From: Algihabitans albus
GTDB lineage: Bacteria; Pseudomonadota; Alphaproteobacteria; Kiloniellales; DSM-21159
Length of the DNA stretch: 64,000 bases
Direction: 5' to 3'
NCBI RefSeq assembly: GCF_003572205.1
Contig: NZ_QXNY01000005.1
Coordinates: 1 to 64,000, forward strand
Shown here: positions 8,831 to 17,921 of the stretch, in pieces
Layout: every line of letters starts with the position of its first letter
How positions within the stretch are numbered: the first letter of the stretch is position 1
The notes under the pieces: generated by a model
Seen by the model: only the letters and a program-made list of their open reading frames with translations
Told to the model about the DNA's origin: nothing
Databases searched by the model: none
Position numbers and translations under genes: made by a program

Positions 8831-9678
8831 ATGACATCTTTTCGCGTTCTAGCCGCCATATCTCTGTTCGGCTTTGCCGCCTCTGTGCAAGCTGCTTCGG
8901 CCCAAGCCGACGCGACTCCAAGCGAAGCCGCTGAAGCCGCCTCGACAGTGCCCTTGATCTGCGATGGCTATGGACCTCAATCGCCTCGTGACATCTCCAA
9001 TCCGATTGGCGCGAATCCGGTCACTTTTCCGATCGCTCCAGCCTCGACGAAGATGAATCTCTGCAACATCCACGCTCACAGCAATGCGGAACACAAGGGG
9101 CCCGGCTTTAGTGTCTTCGTCGGTGACGACGCGAGCGGCGGCTATGCCTGTAATAAGACAGCCGACCTAACGGAGGCCGAGCTGATCGATCCCTATAGCG
9201 GTCAAGGTGCGTTCGGCGGTGTAGCCCCGGCGATACGATTGAGGTTCACTGGGTTTACTCATCCTGCGATGTCTCACCCGGTGCAGGGCTAGGAGCCTGC
9301 CTGAGCGAGAGCTGCAGCGATCCACTTCTTCGTGTCGAGGCGCAAACCTTTCTCGTGGTGAACGACCCCGATGCGCTTGATTTTACTCAGTTCGACTACG
9401 CCGGTCCGCCATCGGATGGCGGATTTCACCAGCTCCTCGCGCTTCCTACGGGAACCGGGACCCCGGTCGTCTTCCGCGGGTCGACGACAGGCCCAAGCTA
9501 TACTCAGGCGATCTGTTCTCCGTTGCAGGTTACCTGGAGCGTTCGGCCTCAGTGCGGTCGCGTCGACGTATCGTCCCTCCACCGCTGGGCGGAGAACGGA
9601 AATATCTTCGATGAGACGGAAGCTCACGGCGTTCGTCAGCGGGTTACGGCGCCCGAACTGCTCGCACCGACGCAGTAG
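8831..9678 (+). pseudogene. Delta-class carbonic anhydrase, secreted, interrupted by a 1-base frameshift
   Basis: The first frame (8831-9292) has a signal peptide (MTSFRVLAAISLFGFAASVQA) and then the conserved blocks CDGYGPQSPRDI and MNLCNIHAHSNAEHKGPGF, whose histidines are likely metal ligands. Near 9225 the homology jumps to another frame: PGDTIEVHWVYSSCDVSPG continues to LVVNDPDALDFTQF, GTPVVFRGSTTGPSYTQA and a stop at 9678. Adding one C to the CCCC run at 9225-9228 restores GVAPGDTIEVHW and one continuous 282-residue protein, the usual size for bacterial delta carbonic anhydrases. The enzyme would hydrate CO2 in the periplasm or outside the cell. It may be a true pseudogene, a phase-variable C tract, or a sequencing error. 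Selection seems to have kept both halves intact. Confidence 0.8.
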
Positions 9679-9693
9679 CCGACAAAACAAATG

Positions 9694-9722
9694 ACCGAGG
9701 CGCACTCGGACTGCGCCTCGGT
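9694..9722. terminator. Hairpin between convergent carbonic anhydrase and nrdA genes
   Basis: An 11-bp perfect stem, ACCGAGGCGCA (9694-9704) and TGCGCCTCGGT (9712-9722), has a 7-base loop. On the minus strand it is followed by a T-rich stretch, and on the plus strand by TCCCC. It lies between two convergent genes and probably terminates both, more strongly nrdA. Confidence 0.7.
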
Positions 9723-9778
9723 TCCCCGTGCCGAATATGAGACTACTGCTGTCTGTCGTCTCCGCCGCGACCTAGCCT

Positions 9779-11818
9779 TCACTGGCAGGCCAGGCATTCC
9801 TCGTAGTCGACCCGTTCCGCGACGACTGGCTGTTCGCTTCCGTTGACCTTGCCGACCAGCGGGATGCTGGAGAGTGCTTTCTCGCTGCTCTGATGGCTCT
9901 CGGCGCGCAGCACCGAACGGGAGCGGCAGTAGTAGAGCGACTTCACCCCACGCTTCCAGGCCAAGAGATGGATCTGGTGCAGGTCGCGCTTATGGACGTC
10001 GGCTGCCAGGAAGAGGTTGAGCGACTGGGCTTGGCAGACGGAGGGGCTGCGGTCGGCGGCATGTTCGACCAGCCAGCGCTGATCCAACTCGAAGGCCGTC
10101 TTAAAGACATCCTTCTCATGATCGTCCAGGAAGTCCAGGTGCTTCACCGAGCCTTCGTTGACGGTGATTGAGGACCAGACCTCGTCGCTGTTACGACCCT
10201 TCGCCTCAAGCAGCTCTTCGAGATGCCGGTTTCGAACGTGGAAGGAGCCGGACAGCGTCTTGTGGGTGAAGGCATTGCCGACGAAGGGCTCGATGCCCGG
10301 CGAAGCGCCGCCGCAGATGATCGAGATTGAGGCGGTCGGTGCAATCGCCAGCTTGTGGCTGAAGCGCTCCTGGATGCCGTGTTCGGCGGCATCGGGACAG
10401 GCGCCACGCTCCTCTGCCAGCTTCTGCGAGGCGGCGTCGGCCTGGGCGCGCACCTGTTTGAAGATACGGAGATTCCAGGACTTGGCGACGGCGGACTCGA
10501 AGGGAACGCGGTGCTTCTGCAGCAAGGAATGAAAGCCCATCACGCCGAGGCCGATGGAGCGTTCGCGGATCGCCGAGTAGCGGGCGCGGGCCATGGAGTC
10601 CGGTGCACGATCGATGAAGTCCTGCAGCACGTTGTCGAGGAAGCGCAGGACGTCCTCCACCAGACCCGGCTCATCTTTCCACTGATCGTAGGTCTCGAGG
10701 TTGAGGGAGGAGAGACAGCAGACCGCCGTGCGGTCCTCGCCCAGATGGTCGCGCCCGGTCGGCAGCGTGATCTCGCTGCAGAGGTTGGACATCTTGACCT
10801 TCAGGCCCGAGAGCTTGTGGTGTTCGGGCTGGGCGTCGGCCACGTGGTCGCCGTAGATGATGTACGGCTCGCCGGTCTCGACACGGGCTGTCAGGATCCG
10901 AATCCAGAGATCGCGCGCCTTCACCGTGCGCTGGATCGTGCCGTCCTTCGGGCTCTTCAGGGCCCAGAGTTCGTCGTCGACCACTGCGCGCATGAAGTCG
11001 TTGGTGATCACCACGCCGTGGTGCAGATTCAGCGCCTTGCGATTGGGATCGCCGCCGGTCGGCCGGCGCAGCTCGATGAACTCCTCGATCTCCGGATGGT
11101 CGACCTGCAGGTAGCAGGCTGCCGATCCGCGCCGCAGAGAACCCTGGCTGATCGCCAAGGTCAGGCTGTCCATGACCCGGATGAAAGGGATTACGCCGCT
11201 GGTCTTACCGACACCGCCGACTGTTTCGCCGATCGAACGCAGGTTGCCCCAGAAGCTGCCGATGCCGCCGCCCTTGGAGGCGAGCCAGACGTTTTCGTTC
11301 CAAAGGCCGACGATACCGCCAAGGCTGTCCTGCGCTTCGTTCAGGAAACAGGAGATCGGCAGACCGCGCTCGGTACCGCCATTGGACAGCACCGGCGTGG
11401 CCGGCATGAACCAAAGACGCGAGATGGAATCGTACAACCGCTGGGCATGGTCGGAATCGTCGGCGAAATGCGCCGCCACTCTTGCAAAGAGGTCCTGATA
11501 GGACTCGCCCGGCATAAGGTAGCGATCGGTCAGTGTCGCCTTGCCGAAATCGGTCAGCAAGGCGTCGCGGTCGCGGTCCATTCGAACACGAATGCCGCGC
11601 TCGTTCTGGAAGGTGTCGCGAATCTGGTCGCCGCTGTCGAGCAACGCCTCGTTCGCGGCCTCCATGCCATCGGTGTCTGCGATGTCAGCCTCTGCGGGGG
11701 CAATCACGGCCTCGGTTTGAGCGAAGGTCGCAGTCCGCGCTTCGTCCACAAGGTTTTCCAGTCCCGGCGAAGCCGAACCGGCACCCGTTTCCGCCTTGAA
11801 AACCGCAGATCCGTCCAT
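9779..11818 (-). CDS. nrdA: Class Ia ribonucleotide reductase alpha subunit
   Basis: This subunit reduces ribonucleoside diphosphates to deoxyribonucleotides. The 679-residue product keeps the three active-site cysteines in context: ISCFLNEAQDS, MSNLCSEITLP (the radical cysteine with N and E) and CCLSSLNLET. Two C-terminal tyrosines lie in SLYYCRSRS, and the redox pair is in EECLACQ at the end. The N-terminal 70 residues are low-complexity and show no ATP-cone, so overall activity regulation, if present, must lie elsewhere. ATG 11818 with AGGGAG upstream is preferred over a TTG at 11878. No nrdB is nearby. A TTTTCCACA element, one mismatch from a DnaA box, lies just upstream. Confidence 0.93.
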   Translation of the reverse strand: MDGSAVFKAETGAGSASPGLENLVDEARTATFAQTEAVIAPAEADIADTDGMEAANEALLDSGDQIRDTFQNERGIRVRMDRDRDALLTDFGKATLTDRYLMPGESYQDLFARVAAHFADDSDHAQRLYDSISRLWFMPATPVLSNGGTERGLPISCFLNEAQDSLGGIVGLWNENVWLASKGGGIGSFWGNLRSIGETVGGVGKTSGVIPFIRVMDSLTLAISQGSLRRGSAACYLQVDHPEIEEFIELRRPTGGDPNRKALNLHHGVVITNDFMRAVVDDELWALKSPKDGTIQRTVKARDLWIRILTARVETGEPYIIYGDHVADAQPEHHKLSGLKVKMSNLCSEITLPTGRDHLGEDRTAVCCLSSLNLETYDQWKDEPGLVEDVLRFLDNVLQDFIDRAPDSMARARYSAIRERSIGLGVMGFHSLLQKHRVPFESAVAKSWNLRIFKQVRAQADAASQKLAEERGACPDAAEHGIQERFSHKLAIAPTASISIICGGASPGIEPFVGNAFTHKTLSGSFHVRNRHLEELLEAKGRNSDEVWSSITVNEGSVKHLDFLDDHEKDVFKTAFELDQRWLVEHAADRSPSVCQAQSLNLFLAADVHKRDLHQIHLLAWKRGVKSLYYCRSRSVLRAESHQSSEKALSSIPLVGKVNGSEQPVVAERVDYEECLACQ

Positions 11819-12020
11819 GTCGAAAGCGCTCCCTGTCCCCGAAATCGTTGGGCTGTGGAAAACCGATTTTGTGCACAAGATTTAGAGCTTACCCCCACCC
11901 ATAACGCTAAATCTAGCTGTGTGACGGAGCAATGTCACGACAAAATACTGGAGACAGGGAGGCTGCAGGACAGGCCGATGGAGAGCCGGGGCGGAGAGTC
12001 CGCCCTCGGACGCAAGGCGG

Positions 12021-12485
12021 TCAGTCGGCGGTGGCTTGGGCAAAGATTCCCGCGAAAATCTCGTCGAGTTCGGCGGCCAAGGCCTGCAGATCGTCGTTGC
12101 CGTCGGCCCAGGGCGCGAAGACGGCGGAGGGGGTACGGTAGGTGAGGGTGGTTCCGCCGTCGGCCTCTTCCGTGATGTAGAAGCGGATCGGCGCCTCGAT
12201 GCCCGCCGGCACGCTGGCTTCCAGCATCCGCTTGGCGAAGCGCGGGTGATAGACCCCGACCACCATGTTGCCGGGGATATCCTCTTCCAGGACCTGTTTG
12301 ACGCCGACGGTTGCACTGGCGCGCGTCACCAGGCCCATCTTGTGGTCTTTGACGGCTTGGTCGAGGCGTTCGATCATCTCTGCGTAACCGTAGCGGGTGG
12401 TCTCATCGACCAGGCCGTCCGGCGCGGCGGCCGCCGGCGCGGACAGCAGAATCAGGAGGGACAACAGAGTGAAGAAAGGGCGCAT
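12021..12485 (-). CDS. DUF302 family secreted protein
   Basis: The 154-residue protein starts with a signal peptide (MRPFFTLLSLLILLSAPAAAA), so it is periplasmic. The rest matches the DUF302 fold: a helix with YAEMIERLDQAVKDHKMGLV, the segment LEEDIPGNMVVGVYHPRFA, and the strand APIRFYITEEADG. The biochemical role of DUF302 is unknown. ATG at 12485 gives the proper signal peptide; an upstream extension in frame is less plausible. It is divergent from the alpha/beta hydrolase gene, separated by about 90 bases. Confidence 0.82.
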   Translation of the reverse strand: MRPFFTLLSLLILLSAPAAAAPDGLVDETTRYGYAEMIERLDQAVKDHKMGLVTRASATVGVKQVLEEDIPGNMVVGVYHPRFAKRMLEASVPAGIEAPIRFYITEEADGGTTLTYRTPSAVFAPWADGNDDLQALAAELDEIFAGIFAQATAD

Positions 12486-12578
12486 GGCAGGGTTCTCCAA
12501 GGACGGTGAAAGATGCCGTGACGGCACGGCCGGCTGGCAACCTGCCAGGGCAATCGAATCTTCGGGAATCACAGGCCC

Positions 12579-13847
12579 GTGAAGTCACCGAAGGATTACC
12601 GTGCACCCTGTCTCTGGCGCCGCCCGCTGGCGCCGCTATGGCTCCGCCCCTGGTACGATGGCCCTGCGACCTGGAGCGTCGCACGGCTGCACCTGCCGCT
12701 TTCCCGTGCCTGGGCCGAGACCGAAGCCGAGCGAGGTTCGGCGTTGGAGCGCTATCGTTCGGCCGAGGCCGCCTGGCGGCACGGCTTCTTCGCTGCCGCG
12801 TCGCCGGGGCCCGAAGACCTGGCGCGGCTGGAGCAAAGCCGGCGCCGTGCGGCGGCGGCCTGGATGGGCCGGCGTCTCCGGCATCTGCCAGCAATGGCGG
12901 GTGCCCCAGCAGCCGCTTTTGCAATCGAGCCGCCGGATGCGGTCGAAGCCCGTCACGCCGAGCGTCTGGAGGCGCCGGAGGCCGCTTTTCCGCTGCCCGA
13001 TGCGGTTCCGCGGGAAAGCCACACCTTGCAGCAGGGCGCGCAGGAGAGCGTCTGGCTGTGCTTTCCGGCCCGCGACGGCAGCACAGCCTGGGCGCGCCTG
13101 GAGCGGCCGGCCGCGGCCGCGAGGGGAGCCGCCGTCAAGGGTACAGTGATCGCCCTGCATGGCATCTGCATCGAAGCGGACTTCTGGCCGCGCAGCCCGG
13201 ACTATAGCGACCGAGCGCTGGCGGCCGGTTGGCAGGTGCTGCGGCTCGAGGCGCCTTGGCATGGCCGGCGTCGGCGACCAGGCACTTACGGCGGTGAACC
13301 GCTGATCGCCCGTGGACCCGCAGGTTTCTTGGAGTTTTTCGAGCTGGCCGTGCCGGAGCTGGCGGTCTGGACGGCCTGGGCCAAGCGGCAGGGGCCGGTG
13401 GCTTGGTCCGGCGTCTCGCTCGGCGCCTTGACGGCGCAGAAGGCGGCCGAGGTGGCGCGGCATTGGCCGGAGCGGAGCCAGCCGGACGGTCTGCTGCTGA
13501 TCACGACGGCGGCCGATGTCACGCAGGCGACGCCGGTGGGGAGTTTGGGCCGGCTGCTGGGCTTGCGGGCGCGCCTGCAAGCGGCCGGCTGGACGGAGCC
13601 CGCCTTGGCGCGCTGGGTGCCGCTGCTGAACCCCATGGGTGGCCCCGTCCTACCGCCGGAGCGTATCCGTCTGCTGCTGGGCTCGGCCGACCGCCTGCTG
13701 CCCTTCGCGCAAGGTGCTGCCTTGGCGCGGTGCTGGAACCTGCCGGCCCGGCGCGTCACGGTGCGTCGTCAGGGGCATTTCTCGGTTTCGCTCGGTCTGC
13801 TGGCCGAACCGGCACCCCTGCTGGACCTGCTGCGCGAGCTGGCTTAG
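12579..13847 (+). CDS. Alpha/beta hydrolase
   Basis: This 422-residue protein has a long, Ala/Arg-rich N-terminal region (residues 1-180) without a clear domain, followed by an alpha/beta hydrolase fold. The oxyanion segment is VIALHGICIEADFW, the nucleophile elbow is SGVSLGALTA (Ser in GVSLG), the acid is probably in LLLGSADRLLPF, and the histidine is in RRQGHFSVSLG. This resembles the abhydrolase group sometimes annotated as ABHD18-like. The substrate is unknown. The likely start is GTG at 12579, though it lacks a strong ribosome binding site, so a later start is possible. Confidence 0.75.
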   Translation: MKSPKDYRAPCLWRRPLAPLWLRPWYDGPATWSVARLHLPLSRAWAETEAERGSALERYRSAEAAWRHGFFAAASPGPEDLARLEQSRRRAAAAWMGRRLRHLPAMAGAPAAAFAIEPPDAVEARHAERLEAPEAAFPLPDAVPRESHTLQQGAQESVWLCFPARDGSTAWARLERPAAAARGAAVKGTVIALHGICIEADFWPRSPDYSDRALAAGWQVLRLEAPWHGRRRRPGTYGGEPLIARGPAGFLEFFELAVPELAVWTAWAKRQGPVAWSGVSLGALTAQKAAEVARHWPERSQPDGLLLITTAADVTQATPVGSLGRLLGLRARLQAAGWTEPALARWVPLLNPMGGPVLPPERIRLLLGSADRLLPFAQGAALARCWNLPARRVTVRRQGHFSVSLGLLAEPAPLLDLLRELA

Positions 13848-13870
13848 TCGCTCTCTGAAACCTCGCCACG

Positions 13871-13898
13871 TTGCGTCGCGAAAGATGTTCCATATATT
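13871..13898 (+). promoter_or_regulatory. Promoter of mnmA, probably leaderless
   Basis: TTGCGT (13871-13876), a 16-bp spacer and TATATT (13893-13898) form a good sigma-70 promoter. The mnmA ATG at 13905 is 7 bases past the -10 element, where transcription should begin, and no Shine-Dalgarno sequence precedes it. Confidence 0.55.
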
Positions 13899-13904
13899 GC
13901 GCCC

Positions 13905-15101
13905 ATGCAGAGCGCAGCTTCTCTTCCCGGCCTCGCCAAGCCGCCCCAGGATACGCGGGTCGTCGTCGCCATGTCCGGCGGCGTCGACTCCTCCGTCACG
14001 GCCGCGCTGATGGCCGAGCGGGGGTACGAGGTGATCGGTATTACCCTTCAGCTTTACGACCACGGTCAGGCAGTCGGAAAGAAGGGGGCCTGCTGTGCCG
14101 GCCAGGATATCTACGACGCGCGGCGCGTCGCCGACCGTCTGGGCATCGCTCACTATGTCCTGGACTACGAGAGCCGCTTTCGCGATGCGGTGATCGACGA
14201 TTTCGCCGACAGCTACCTGCGCGGCGAAACGCCAATCCCTTGCGTGCGCTGCAATCAGCGGGTCAAGTTCCGTGATCTGCTGGAAACGGCCCGCGATCTC
14301 GGTGCCGATGCACTCGCGACCGGCCACTACGTCCAGCGCCTGCAGGGACGCGAAGGCCCCGAATTGCATCGGGCCGTCGATGCGGCACGCGATCAGAGCT
14401 ATTTCCTCTTCGCCACCACGGCCGAACAGCTCGCTTTTCTGCAGTTCCCGCTCGGTGGCCTGCCCAAGGCGGAGACGCGTGCCGAGGCCGAACGTCTGGA
14501 CCTTGCCGTCGCCGACAAGCCGGACAGTCAAGACATCTGTTTCGTGCCGACCGGCGGCTACGCCAGCGTTGTCGAGAAACTGCGTCCCGGCGCCGCCGAT
14601 CCCGGCGAGATCGTCGACCTTACGGGCCGGGTGGTCGGCCGGCACGAGGGTGTGATCCGCTACACCATCGGCCAACGCCGCGGCCTGGGCGTCGGCGGCA
14701 CGGCGGAGCCACTTTACGTGGTGCGGCTGGAGCCCGAGGCGCGGCGTGTTGTGGTCGGCCCAAAGGCTGCCCTGGCGAAGGACCGGGTGACCTTGCGGCA
14801 GCTAAACTGGCTGGCGGCCTCGCTGGACGCGGCTGGGACGACGGCCGTCGAGGTCAAACTGCGGTCGGCCCAGGCACCGGTCGCCGGCCGGATCGTCCAG
14901 GCCGGAGAGGGCGGTGCGACGGTCCTACTGGACGCGCCGCAGTACGGCATCGCGCCCGGTCAGGCCGCAGTTTGTTACGCCGGTAGCCGCGTGTTGGGCG
15001 GCGGCTGGATCGCGGCGGCCGACAGCCGAGCGGCCGTCTCGATCCCGGCGGCAGCCGAGGCATCGAGAATCCCTGCCTCCGCAGCCTCGGCCGAAGCTTG
15101 A
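13905..15101 (+). CDS. mnmA: tRNA-specific 2-thiouridylase MnmA
   Basis: MnmA thiolates U34 of Glu, Gln and Lys tRNAs using persulfide sulfur and ATP. The 398-residue protein has the PP-loop [11 protein letters not shown] at residues 20-30, the catalytic cysteine in [13 protein letters not shown], the second cysteine in [13 protein letters not shown], and [18 protein letters not shown] in the central domain. The C-terminal beta-barrel follows, with an Ala-rich tail of about 25 residues past the usual end. ATG 13905 gives a 17-residue extension before the PP-loop strand. It is upstream of tRNA-Met and seems to be transcribed alone. Confidence 0.95.
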   Translation: MQSAASLPGLAKPPQDTRVVVAMSGGVDSSVTAALMAERGYEVIGITLQLYDHGQAVGKKGACCAGQDIYDARRVADRLGIAHYVLDYESRFRDAVIDDFADSYLRGETPIPCVRCNQRVKFRDLLETARDLGADALATGHYVQRLQGREGPELHRAVDAARDQSYFLFATTAEQLAFLQFPLGGLPKAETRAEAERLDLAVADKPDSQDICFVPTGGYASVVEKLRPGAADPGEIVDLTGRVVGRHEGVIRYTIGQRRGLGVGGTAEPLYVVRLEPEARRVVVGPKAALAKDRVTLRQLNWLAASLDAAGTTAVEVKLRSAQAPVAGRIVQAGEGGATVLLDAPQYGIAPGQAAVCYAGSRVLGGGWIAAADSRAAVSIPAAAEASRIPASAASAEA

Positions 15102-15210
15102 CAGCCGAAAGCCGCCCCCCCTATATCCACGCTCTCGCGCCGGATGGCCCCTTGGGTCGGGCGATGCTGCGGTCTGTGGACACTCAGCGTTTTTGGCGGA
15201 TTCACCCTGT

Positions 15211-15287
15211 GGCGGGGTAGCTCAGCTGGTTAGAGCAGCGGAATCATAATCCGCGTGTCGGGGGTTCAAGTCCCTCCCCCGCTACCA
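15211..15287 (+). tRNA. tRNA-Met (CAT), elongator type
   Basis: A complete 77-base cloverleaf can be folded. The acceptor stem is GGCGGGG with CCCCGCT, the D arm is GCTC/GAGC, and the anticodon stem GCGGA/TCCGC carries loop ATCATAA (anticodon CAT). The T arm has TTCAAGT, and CCA is encoded. The paired G1-T72 end excludes initiator tRNA, which has an unpaired C1-A72. A lysidine-modified tRNA-Ile2 with the same anticodon is less likely. Confidence 0.93.
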
Positions 15288-15292
15288 TCAAT

Positions 15293-15330
15293 ATCCCCCG
15301 ACTCTTGGAGCCGCTCCGAGGTCGGGGGAT
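15293..15330 (+). terminator. Hairpin downstream of tRNA-Met
   Basis: The stem ATCCCCCGAC (15293-15302) pairs with GTCGGGGGAT (15321-15330). It contains an inner GGAG/CTCC helix, giving a long stable hairpin beginning 6 bases after the tRNA. The T-run after it is weak, but the position fits a tRNA transcript terminator. Confidence 0.65.
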
Positions 15331-15401
15331 GTTACCTTTGCCAGCAGGCTATGCAGGTGCCCATGTAGGTCGATTTCGTAGAGACCGCGGGCGGGCCCAT
15401 G

Positions 15402-15692
15402 CTAGTCGGCACCGCTATCAGCAACGCCGAGGCAACGTATGCGCCAGTAGTAGAGAGGATGGCTTGATCCGGGCCGAACCTCGTCGGCTACGACGGTGTA
15501 GCCAGCGGGACACACCTTCAGCGCTTCCCAATCAAGTATTGAGTTGGCTGCAACGCGGCGACCGAGAGGTTCACCATAGGTGAGCTCGTATTCTCCCGGC
15601 GCGATGCTGACGACGCGGCGCGTATCGCAGCCGGTAACAGCCAAAGCAACGACCAGCACCAAGAATGTCTGGGCCTTTATAGAGAACTCCAC
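15402..15692 (-). CDS. Small lipoprotein of unknown function
   Basis: The 96-residue product starts with a lipoprotein signal peptide: hydrophobic TFLVLVVALAV followed by the lipobox VTGC at about residue 20. The mature part has about 75 residues, with two further cysteines (KVCPAGY and IRCLGV) that could form a disulfide. The GTG start at 15692 is preferred because AAAGGAAG lies about 8 bases upstream; the frame is open a little further. No family was recognised. It should be membrane-anchored in the periplasm or outer membrane. Confidence 0.65.
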   Translation of the reverse strand: MEFSIKAQTFLVLVVALAVTGCDTRRVVSIAPGEYELTYGEPLGRRVAANSILDWEALKVCPAGYTVVADEVRPGSSHPLYYWRIRCLGVADSGAD

Positions 15693-15926
15693 CGGCGCTT
15701 CCTTTCCGACTACAGAAGAGGTCAAGCTAGCGTGGAACAACTATGAAGCGAAGGTCGGAATCGACCTATGTGGAATGGCATCCGATCTTTTTCATCGCAT
15801 TTTGGTCGCCATCGCCGTTCTGTGATTTGGGCAGCGCTCGCTGTCGCTGTCGGCGCGCTGACTTGTCCAGATCCAATGCCAGAGCCGCCCGGCTGGGGAA
15901 GTTGAACGCGAAGCCGTCAGGCTGGA

Positions 15927-16511
15927 TCAAAGGAACTTCGACGTTGCGCCCGTCACGGCTTCCGTACGTTCGCCCAAGGCGTCGAAGAGCTCTGGAACAG
16001 TCTCGGCGGTCTGCAACAGGGCGGCGTGCTCCGGGCGGACCAGCTTGGCGTCGACCTGGGACCGGAGCAGGGCCAGGAAGGGGGTCCAGAAGCCCTTGAG
16101 GTTGGCCAGGACGATCGGCTTTTCGTGCAGACCCAGTTGGCGCCAGGTCATGATCTCGAAGGTCTCGTCGAGGGTGCCCAGGCCGCCGGGCAGAATGCAG
16201 AAAGCATCGGACAGATCGAACATCCGCATCTTGCGGATATGCATCGATTCCACGACTTCCAGGCGCGTCACGCCGTGGTGCCCGACTTCGAAATCGTGCA
16301 GGAAGCCGGGAATGATGCCGATGACCTCGCCGCCCGCCTCCAGCGCGCCATCCGCGGCGGCGCCCATCAGGCCGACGCGGCCGCCGCCGTAGACCAGCCG
16401 CCAGCCCCGTCGTGCCACTTCGCGGCCGAACTCGGCCGCGGCCTCGTAGAAAGCGGGATCCGCCCGGTTGGAAGACCCGCAATAAAGGCAGACTGTATAG
16501 GGTTCGGTCAT
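15927..16511 (-). CDS. TIGR00730 (LOG) family Rossmann-fold protein
   Basis: This 194-residue protein has the LOG signature PGGLGTLDE in the middle, and YGGGRVGLMGAAADGAL near residues 40-60, for nucleotide binding. Family members hydrolyse cytokinin or nucleoside 5'-monophosphates to release ribose-5-phosphate; bacterial members were long mislabelled as lysine decarboxylases. The start ATG at 16511 is at the beginning of the first beta strand (YTVCLYCGSSN). It is separated by about 200 bases from the divergent LysM gene. Function in nucleotide salvage or cleavage is inferred from the family. Confidence 0.88.
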   Translation of the reverse strand: MTEPYTVCLYCGSSNRADPAFYEAAAEFGREVARRGWRLVYGGGRVGLMGAAADGALEAGGEVIGIIPGFLHDFEVGHHGVTRLEVVESMHIRKMRMFDLSDAFCILPGGLGTLDETFEIMTWRQLGLHEKPIVLANLKGFWTPFLALLRSQVDAKLVRPEHAALLQTAETVPELFDALGERTEAVTGATSKFL

Positions 16512-16720
16512 CTCTGGTCCGTGCTGGTGGAAGTGGAACGGAAGTGCAGTTTCTCAGGTAATCTTAAAGATCGCTCTGTGAACCTAACCTTCCGGGTTTA
16601 CGGCGGCCAGACAGGGACTACGCTGTGCCGCAATTGCGCAAATCACTTTGGCGGGCTAGGTTTTACAGGCCCTGTGAACTCGCGGGAAGTCTTGGCGAGT
16701 GTTGGTGCGAGGAATCTGAG

Positions 16721-17917
16721 GTGAAGCGCGGTCTGGCTCTCGGTGGTCTTCTGGTCGTGGCGATCGGGGCAGCCCTGTGGGCCCTGCTGTTGCGCGACCC
16801 GGGAACGGCGCCGCCGGAGCTTCTGTCCGAGACGGAGAGGTCGTTGTCGGGGCCGGAAACCCAGTCCGCGCCTGAGCCTGACCGCCAAGCAGGAGACCCC
16901 GAAGCCGAAGGTGCGACCGAGACAGCCGTGGGCACAACCCCTCGGTCCCAGCCGCAAACTCAGGCCTCGCCGACTGAGCGCGACGCCGGCGCGGAAGGCG
17001 CGGCTCGTCGGCCGGCAGAGGTGCAGTTGCAGGAGCTGGAAAGCGCCGAGACAGACCGGGCCGGCGGTGGACCCTCCTTCGATGTCGTGAGGGTCGAGCG
17101 TGACGGCTCCAGCGTCATGGCGGGGCGCGCGGCTCCGAACAGCGACGTGGTGGTGACGCGGAACGGCGAGGAGGTGGCGCGTGGCCGGGCGGATAGCCGT
17201 GGCGAGTTCGTCATCTTGCCCGAACGCGCCTTGCCGCCGGGCGACTATGCCTTGGAACTGGAGGCAACCACAGCTGGAGGGGCGGCGCAGGCCGGTCGCA
17301 ACGTCGTCGTTCTGTCGGTACCGGAGGCCGCGTCGACCGTTGCCGAAGCCGGTCAGGCAAGTGATGCAGGATCTCTGGTCGTGCAGCTTCCCGTGGATAC
17401 AGCCGGTGCGGCGCGGGTGATGCAGTTGCCTGAACCTGCGCCTGCCGAGGTAGCCGGCGGTCTCTGGCTCGAGGCGATCGACTATGACGCAGCCGGTCGG
17501 CTCGTCATCTCCGGTCAGGGGCTGCCGGGCGACGGGATCGTCGTCTATCTGGATAATACAGCCCTGAGCGAAGCCCGAATCGACAGCGACGGGCGCTGGC
17601 GCGTGACGCCGTCGCAGCCGGTCGCGCCCGGCCTTTACACGCTGCGAATCGATCAGCTCAATGGCGAGGGTGCGGTCACGGCGCGGGTCGAATCGCCCTT
17701 TGCCCGCGCCGCCTTCGAAACCGCGAATCTACCGGCGGATGAGCGCTTCGTCGTGATTCAGCCTGGCAACAATCTCTGGACAATCGCCAGCCGCACCTAT
17801 GGCGAGGGGCCGCGCTATACGGTCATTTTCGACGCCAACGCCGACCAGATCCGAGATCCCGACCTGATCTATCCTGGGCAGATTTTCGTGTTGCCGTCGC
17901 CCGACAGCTCCGGTTGA
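16721..17917 (+). CDS. LysM domain protein with Ig-like repeats
   Basis: The 398-residue protein has an N-terminal signal anchor (residues 5-25, LALGGLLVVAIGAALWALLL). A disordered Pro/Glu/Thr-rich linker runs to about residue 110. Two Ig-like beta modules lie around residues 120-190 (SVMAGRAAPNSDVVVTRNG) and 247-325 (LVISGQGLPGDGIVVYLDN). A C-terminal LysM at about 342-395 (VIQPGNNLWTIASRTYGEG) would bind peptidoglycan. The GTG start at 16721 follows GAGGAATCTGAG. It is common in alphaproteobacteria, often called peptidoglycan-binding LysM protein, and probably attaches to the cell wall from the inner membrane. Confidence 0.85.
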   Translation: MKRGLALGGLLVVAIGAALWALLLRDPGTAPPELLSETERSLSGPETQSAPEPDRQAGDPEAEGATETAVGTTPRSQPQTQASPTERDAGAEGAARRPAEVQLQELESAETDRAGGGPSFDVVRVERDGSSVMAGRAAPNSDVVVTRNGEEVARGRADSRGEFVILPERALPPGDYALELEATTAGGAAQAGRNVVVLSVPEAASTVAEAGQASDAGSLVVQLPVDTAGAARVMQLPEPAPAEVAGGLWLEAIDYDAAGRLVISGQGLPGDGIVVYLDNTALSEARIDSDGRWRVTPSQPVAPGLYTLRIDQLNGEGAVTARVESPFARAAFETANLPADERFVVIQPGNNLWTIASRTYGEGPRYTVIFDANADQIRDPDLIYPGQIFVLPSPDSSG

Positions 17918-17921
17918 GCTT

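Noticed and set aside
9210-9240. Programmed ribosomal frameshifting in the carbonic anhydrase gene
   Set aside because: The junction has a short C run but no convincing slippery heptamer or downstream pseudoknot that I can identify. A missing base is simpler.
10355-12145. A 596-codon open frame on the plus strand
   Set aside because: It is antisense to nrdA, whose product has all catalytic motifs. The plus-strand translation shows no family features; long antisense frames are usual in GC-rich genes.
16512-16720. N-terminal extension of the LysM protein from an upstream start
   Set aside because: The open frame extends upstream to 16625, but that part has no signal peptide character and GTG 16721 has a good ribosome binding site and a signal anchor.
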